Below, piece by piece: positions 6,463-9,894 of a DNA stretch of 9,894 nt. Both the position numbers and the translations under genes were made by a program. Every line of letters starts with the position of its first letter. Position 1 is the stretch's first letter. Source of the stretch: Desulfobacteraceae bacterium. Lineage in GTDB: Bacteria; Desulfobacterota; Desulfobacteria; Desulfobacterales; Desulfatirhabdiaceae. A model generated the notes under the pieces. That model was given only the letters and a program-made list of their open reading frames with translations. It ran no database searches and had not been told where the DNA came from. The stretch is taken from contig DAIEFO010000059.1 in the NCBI GenBank assembly GCA_027325475.1, forward strand, positions 1-9,894, read 5' to 3'.

Positions 6463-6990
6463 GTGAGAGATGATATGGATGTAACTCCGCTGGACATTCA
6501 GCAACACCAGTTCAGCGTGCGGTTTAGGGGGTTTGACATACAGGAAGTGGACGAGTTTCTGGAACAGATCGCCCATACCCTTGAAGCCCTGTATGAAGAG
6601 AATGAACGGTTGGATGCGGAGAATCAGACATTGCGGCAGGAGCGTGAAGGCATCAACGCCCGGGAAGAAGCTGTTACCCGCACGGCGACGGATACTGAAA
6701 AATTGATCGAGCAGATGAATGACACAGCCAGAAAATCTGCCGAAGTCATTATTGCGGATGCTGAAGTCAAGGCTGAAAAAATCATCAGCAAGGCCAGCAA
6801 CCGTCTGGGGCAGATTCACGAGGATATCATTCAGCTCAAAAGCCAGCGCATTCAGATGGAGGCGCAGCTTCGTTCCATTATCGATGCGCATTTCAAATTG
6901 CTGGAAATGGGAAAAACTCAGATGCAGACCCGTGACGATGATTACGAAAAGTCCAGACCTGGCAGGCAGACGGATATGTCATCCACATAA
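6463..6990 (+). CDS. DivIVA domain-containing coiled-coil protein
   Basis: A 175-residue cytoplasmic protein, likely a membrane-curvature or polar scaffold. The N-terminal DivIVA signature VTPLDIQQHQFSVRFRGFD (7-25), then QEVDEFLEQI (27-36), matches the lipid-binding head of the family. Residues 37-150 are rich in Glu, Ala, Lys and Gln with heptad spacing, as expected for a long coiled coil, with a polar tail (151-175). The GTG at 6463 is chosen because AAGGTG lies 5 nt upstream. The ATG at 6475 gives MDVTPLDI, closer to where most family members begin, but has only a weak GAGAG site, so four residues remain uncertain. The gene follows YggT, a usual neighbour. In Gram-positive bacteria DivIVA organises division sites and poles; its role in Gram-negative bacteria is much less defined. 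Confidence 0.9.
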   Translation: MRDDMDVTPLDIQQHQFSVRFRGFDIQEVDEFLEQIAHTLEALYEENERLDAENQTLRQEREGINAREEAVTRTATDTEKLIEQMNDTARKSAEVIIADAEVKAEKIISKASNRLGQIHEDIIQLKSQRIQMEAQLRSIIDAHFKLLEMGKTQMQTRDDDYEKSRPGRQTDMSST

Positions 6991-7007
6991 CCGACCTGCC
7001 TGCAGTT

Positions 7008-7025
7008 CTTGTACCAAAATACAAG
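7008..7025. promoter_or_regulatory. Palindromic operator of the toxin-antitoxin cassette
   Basis: CTTGTA (7008-7013) and TACAAG (7020-7025) form a perfect inverted repeat around a 6-bp spacer, ending 10 bp before the antitoxin ATG. Antitoxins of this class usually repress their own operon through such palindromes, and the half-site resembles the TTGTAA of the E. coli relBE operator. The repeat may partly mask the ribosome site when transcribed. Confidence 0.5.
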
Positions 7026-7035
7026 TGAGTATATC

Positions 7036-7233
7036 ATGCAAATTCATAAGGACTACATTACGGATAAAAAGGGGTGTCCGAAAGCGGTGGTGATACCCAT
7101 ACAGGATTATTTGAGAATATCGGATTTGCTGGGACTTGACCTCGATTCTGAAGCCGTGGAGGATCTTCGTACAGCCCGTCGTGATCGAAAAAGCGGGAAA
7201 AAATCGGCTTATATGGATATGGAGTCTATCTGA
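7036..7233 (+). CDS. Type II antitoxin, Phd/YefM-like
   Basis: A 65-residue protein expected to bind and neutralise a RelE/ParE-type toxin and to repress its own promoter. The N-terminal half, YITDKKGCPKAVVIPIQDYLRI (7-28, a beta-rich stretch followed by a helix), resembles the DNA-binding part of Phd/YefM-type antitoxins. The acidic and basic C-terminal half (34-65, with LRTARRDRKSGKK at 45-57) is the probable toxin-wrapping tail. The frame extends to a TTG at 7009, but the ATG at 7036 is favoured by the GTGAG just upstream and by the operator lying at 7008-7025. Its stop codon overlaps the toxin ATG by one base (TGATG), the usual coupling in these cassettes. The gene is intact while its partner is frameshifted, so it may now act as an orphan antitoxin. 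Confidence 0.72.
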   Translation: MQIHKDYITDKKGCPKAVVIPIQDYLRISDLLGLDLDSEAVEDLRTARRDRKSGKKSAYMDMESI

Positions 7234-7494
7234 TGAGCAAGGTAGTCGTCCATCACAGGGCGGTAAAATACCTGAAGAAGCGTTCGGAAGATGAAAAAGA
7301 GAAGATCAAGAATACACTCAGGAAACTTGAAAATTATCCAAATAAAATTTCTGGTATTAAGAGCATGAAAGGTGAAATGGGAAGGATATCGCCGCATGCG
7401 AATAGGTGGTTTGAGGGTTATTTTCTGGTATGAGGAAATAGAGGATACGGTTTATATCGATCACATTGGCCCACGTGGTGATATCTATAAATGA
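7233..7494 (+). pseudogene. RelE/ParE-like toxin, frameshifted
   Basis: The frame from the ATG at 7233 gives a RelE-like start: MSKVVVHHRAVKYLKKRSED, then a helix reaching ISGIKSMKGE. It then leaves the family pattern and stops at 7433 after 66 residues. From the TGG at 7378, one base out of frame, the sequence continues as WEGYRRMRIGGLRVIFWYEE and ends DHIGPRGDIYK with a TGA at 7492. This is the family's usual C-terminal half, including the Arg and Tyr near the end that are catalytic in RelE. Removing one A from the AAA at 7375-7377 restores a continuous 86-codon gene of typical length. The natural reading is an inactivating single-base insertion; a sequencing error or a translational frameshift are alternatives. 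As written, no functional toxin is made. Confidence 0.8.
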
Positions 7495-7532
7495 TACAAT
7501 GAAATTCATCCTTTGCTTTTAAGGAGTTCCTC

Positions 7533-8615
7533 ATGGCGAAAATTGACGCCTTTTTCAAATTAATGCATGATCAGAAGGCTTCAGACCTGCATCTGGTATC
7601 CGGCCAGCCTCCTGCGCTCCGGATCAACGGGGATATGGAGCGTATCAAATACAGGGTGCTGGATAACGATGTGTTGCGGGCCATGCTCTACGAAATTGCG
7701 CCTGAAGACAAAGTCAAGGTTTTTGAAGAAACCGGTGATGTGGATTTTGGATATGAGATACCGGGGCTTGCCCGGTACCGGGCCAACTTTTTCATGCAGA
7801 AATATGGGGTCGCCGCTGTATTTCGTGAAATTCCCAGCACCATCCTGACCGCTGAACAGTTGGGACTGCCGGGAGTCATTTCCAAGCTGGCGATGCTGCC
7901 CAGGGGGCTTGTGCTGGTGACGGGGCCTACCGGCAGCGGTAAGTCCACGACGCTTGCTGCCATCATTGATGTGGCCAATCGCAACCGTAAAGATCATATC
8001 ATCACGGTGGAGGATCCCATCGAATTCGTACATCAGAGTCAGGGCTGCATTGTCAATCATCGGGAAGTCGGGCTGCATACCCGGACATTCAGTGCTGCGT
8101 TGAGGGGAGCGCTCCGTGAAGACCCGGATATCATTCTAGTGGGCGAAATGCGTGATCTGGAAACCATTTCACTGGCTATTGAAGCCGCATCCACCGGTCA
8201 TCTGGTGTTCGGAACACTGCATACATCCAGTGCCGCTAAAACCGTTGACCGGGTCATCGAGGTATTTCCCGCCAATCAGCAGGAACAGATTCGCTCCACG
8301 CTGGCCGATGGCCTGAGGGCTGTAATCGCACAGGTACTCTTCAAGCGGATTGACAAGAAAGGCCGATGTGCGGCGCTGGAAATCATGATTGCCACCCCCG
8401 CCGTCCGGAATCTTATTCGCGAAGGAAAGACCTTTCAAATACCTTCATCTATTCAAACCGGCAAGCGTTTTGGCATGCAGCTTCTGGATGACTGCATCCT
8501 CGATCTCCTGAATAAAGGAATGATTTCCGCGGAAGACGCCTATGCCAAGGCCAATGACAAGGGGAAATTCAGACCGATGCTCAAAACGCCGCCGTCGGAT
8601 TTTACCGAAGCCTGA
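7533..8615 (+). CDS. pilT: Type IV pilus retraction ATPase PilT
   Basis: A 360-residue hexameric cytoplasmic ATPase that drives pilus depolymerisation and twitching motility. The N-terminal PAS-like domain opens with the typical ASDLHLVSGQPPALRINGDM (16-35). The ATPase core has Walker A GPTGSGKST (131-139), the Asp-box region ITVEDPIEF (157-165), Walker B DIILVGEMRD (199-208) and the His box TGHLVFGTLHT (221-231). The PilT-specific AIRNLIRE motif appears as AVRNLIRE (290-297), followed by SSIQTGKRFGMQLLDD, which separates it from PilB-type extension ATPases. AAGGAG lies 6 nt before the ATG. The second PilT-type gene starts 17 bp downstream, so the two form an operon. No pilin or assembly genes are in view; the preceding toxin-antitoxin remnant ends 38 bp upstream. 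Confidence 0.96.
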   Translation: MAKIDAFFKLMHDQKASDLHLVSGQPPALRINGDMERIKYRVLDNDVLRAMLYEIAPEDKVKVFEETGDVDFGYEIPGLARYRANFFMQKYGVAAVFREIPSTILTAEQLGLPGVISKLAMLPRGLVLVTGPTGSGKSTTLAAIIDVANRNRKDHIITVEDPIEFVHQSQGCIVNHREVGLHTRTFSAALRGALREDPDIILVGEMRDLETISLAIEAASTGHLVFGTLHTSSAAKTVDRVIEVFPANQQEQIRSTLADGLRAVIAQVLFKRIDKKGRCAALEIMIATPAVRNLIREGKTFQIPSSIQTGKRFGMQLLDDCILDLLNKGMISAEDAYAKANDKGKFRPMLKTPPSDFTEA

Positions 8616-8632
8616 TCTTTTCGGAGAAAACG

Positions 8633-9850
8633 ATGCGAAAACAGGAATGTGATTATATTCTGAATCGGATGCTGGAAGTTGACAGAAATGTATCTGATTT
8701 AAACATGACGGTCGGTAAGCCGTTTCAGGTGGAAAGTTCCGGGATTTTGAAAAAGGTCGAAATGGACCCCCCGCTTGATGAATTGACGCCATTTCAGACC
8801 GAGATTATGGCGCTGAATCTGATCAACAAGGATCGACGTCTGACGGAGAACCTGCTCCGGGAAGGCTCCTGTGATTTATCCTATGAGCTTCCGGGCAAGG
8901 CCAGGTTCAGGGTCAACATCTTTTCGCAGCAACGGAAATATTCAGTGGTACTGCGAAAGCTGGAAACCAGAATTCCAACCTGCAGCGGGCTGGATTTGCC
9001 AGAACCTTTTGTAAAAATGGCAAAAGAGAAAAATGGGATCATTCTGGTAACAGGTGCTACTGGAAGCGGTAAATCGACCTCTCTGGCCGCTGTTTTAGAT
9101 GCGATCAATGAAAGCCACCCGGTTCATATCGTTACCCTGGAAGATCCGGTCGAGTTTCAGCATTCACACAAGAAAGCCACATTCAATCAGCGGGAAATGG
9201 GAACAGATTTCGATACATTTGCCAGCGGCATCCGGGCAGCACTGCGTCAGGCGCCCAAGGTGATAATGGTGGGTGAAATGCGGGATCGGGAAACGGTTGA
9301 AATCGCCATGAGCGCTGCTGAAACGGGTCATTTAGTGCTGAGTACCCTCCATACCGTGGATGCTGGTCAGACCATCAACCGTGTTCTGGGCATGTTCAAT
9401 ACCGAAGAAGAAAATCAGATCCGAATTCGTCTGGCCGACACTATTCGCTGGATTGCATGTCAGAGGCTGCTTCCTAAAACCGGCGGCGGGAGGGTTGCAG
9501 CGTTTGAAATCATGGGCACCAATCTGCGGGTCAAGGATTCCATTCTAAACGGAGAATCCGAGGGGAAAACCTTTTATGAAATTATTCAGGCAGGGAGCGC
9601 CTTCGGCATGGTCACATTTGACAATTACATTGTCAAACTGTTTGGGCAAGGCCAGATTTCAGAAGAGACCGCCATGGCATATGCATCCCGGAAAGCCGTT
9701 GTGGGCCGCGGTATCGACATGGTAAAAAGCGGCCGCGGGGAAGCGACCACCGATATAGAGCATCTCGAAGTGGATACGCAATATGGCAGAAACACAAACC
9801 CGTCTGAAAATCGATTTTTTACGAAGTCGTCAAACTTGATGTCCTCGTAA
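8633..9850 (+). CDS. Second PilT/PilU-type ATPase, with a repeat-derived C-terminus
   Basis: A 405-residue secretion-ATPase paralogue, probably an accessory retraction motor working with the preceding PilT. Visible motifs are Walker A GATGSGKST (141-149), VTLEDPVEF (167-175), Walker B VIMVGEMRD (210-218) and the His box TGHLVLSTLHT (231-241). It differs from PilT in three ways: the start lacks the ASDLHL signature (VSDLNMTVGKPF at 20-31), RQAPKV (205-210) replaces the usual REDPDV, and LRVKDSILNGESEGKTFYEI (298-317) replaces AIRNLIRE. This places it in a PilU-like or lineage-specific PilT2 group. A Gln/Glu-rich tail follows residue 360, and the last 11 residues (FFTKSSNLMSS) and stop lie in a dispersed palindromic repeat, so the native end was probably different. 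GGAG lies 6 nt before the ATG. All nucleotide-binding motifs are intact, so activity is likely. Confidence 0.92.
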   Translation: MRKQECDYILNRMLEVDRNVSDLNMTVGKPFQVESSGILKKVEMDPPLDELTPFQTEIMALNLINKDRRLTENLLREGSCDLSYELPGKARFRVNIFSQQRKYSVVLRKLETRIPTCSGLDLPEPFVKMAKEKNGIILVTGATGSGKSTSLAAVLDAINESHPVHIVTLEDPVEFQHSHKKATFNQREMGTDFDTFASGIRAALRQAPKVIMVGEMRDRETVEIAMSAAETGHLVLSTLHTVDAGQTINRVLGMFNTEEENQIRIRLADTIRWIACQRLLPKTGGGRVAAFEIMGTNLRVKDSILNGESEGKTFYEIIQAGSAFGMVTFDNYIVKLFGQGQISEETAMAYASRKAVVGRGIDMVKSGRGEATTDIEHLEVDTQYGRNTNPSENRFFTKSSNLMSS

Positions 9851-9894
9851 AAAGTCGAATTTCGGACGGCTTCGTAAAAAGTTCGCAGGCAAGG
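9811..9894. repeat. Copy of the palindromic dispersed repeat, cut by the right window edge
   Basis: Positions 9811-9833 and 9836-9858 form a 23-bp hairpin with two mismatches and two G-T pairs around a 2-nt loop; the stop codon at 9848-9850 is in its right arm. From 9848 to 9894 the sequence matches 4749-4795 at 43 of 47 bases. The 11-mer TCGTAAAAAGT occurs at 9845-9855 and again at 9872-9882. The copy continues beyond the window, so its length is unknown. Confidence 0.85.

Noticed and set aside
6962..7003. 8-bp inverted repeat GCAGGCAG/CTGCCTGC across the end of the DivIVA-domain gene
   Set aside because: The loop is 26 nt and no T-tract follows, so a terminator call is not justified; it may be chance.
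7486..7500. TATAAA and TACAAT as -10 boxes for pilT
   Set aside because: No -35 box with 16-18 bp spacing was found; TTGGCC at 7466 is 14 or 23 bp away.

Overview
The window looks like a chromosomal stretch from a Gram-negative bacterium, most likely Desulfobacterota (Desulfobacterales-like). This placement is an inference. It rests on a DUF2760 gene paired with an Hsp70 paralogue, on YggT followed by a DivIVA-domain protein, on two tandem PilT-type ATPases, on a small Cys-rich ORF of a kind I associate with sulfate reducers, and on copies of a palindromic dispersed repeat. No rRNA, tRNA, CRISPR array, insertion sequence with a transposase, or prophage was seen.

Left part (1-2842). On the minus strand, a purine nucleoside phosphorylase (GTG start at 1866) is followed 58 bp later by the first 321 codons of an alpha-phosphoglucomutase that runs off the left edge. 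They look like one nucleoside/hexose-phosphate operon behind a good sigma70-type promoter at 1897-1926. A divergent class I SAM methyltransferase (2207-2842, plus) has its own putative promoter near 2114-2141.

Middle part (2889-5625, minus). A two-pass membrane protein with a C-terminal DUF2760 domain is followed by a divergent 605-residue Hsp70 without a helical lid or EEVD tail. The 184-bp gap between them holds a 127-bp element with imperfect 22-bp terminal inverted repeats and an internal hairpin. One end of this element overlaps the DUF2760 stop codon.

Right part (5777-9894, plus). In order: a 63-residue Cys-rich ORF, a YggT membrane protein, a DivIVA-domain coiled-coil protein, a Phd/YefM-like antitoxin with a palindromic operator, a RelE-like toxin gene broken by a one-base frameshift, and two consecutive PilT-type retraction ATPases. 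The second ATPase ends inside another copy of the dispersed repeat, which supplies its last codons and stop and continues past the right edge.

Functional themes are purine-nucleoside and sugar-phosphate metabolism, an uncharacterised membrane-linked Hsp70 pair, envelope/cell-pole proteins, and type IV pilus retraction or twitching. The repeat family, with two clear copies and one possible remnant, all at or just after stop codons, is the most unusual structural feature. The DUF2760-Hsp70 pair is the least understood gene system.
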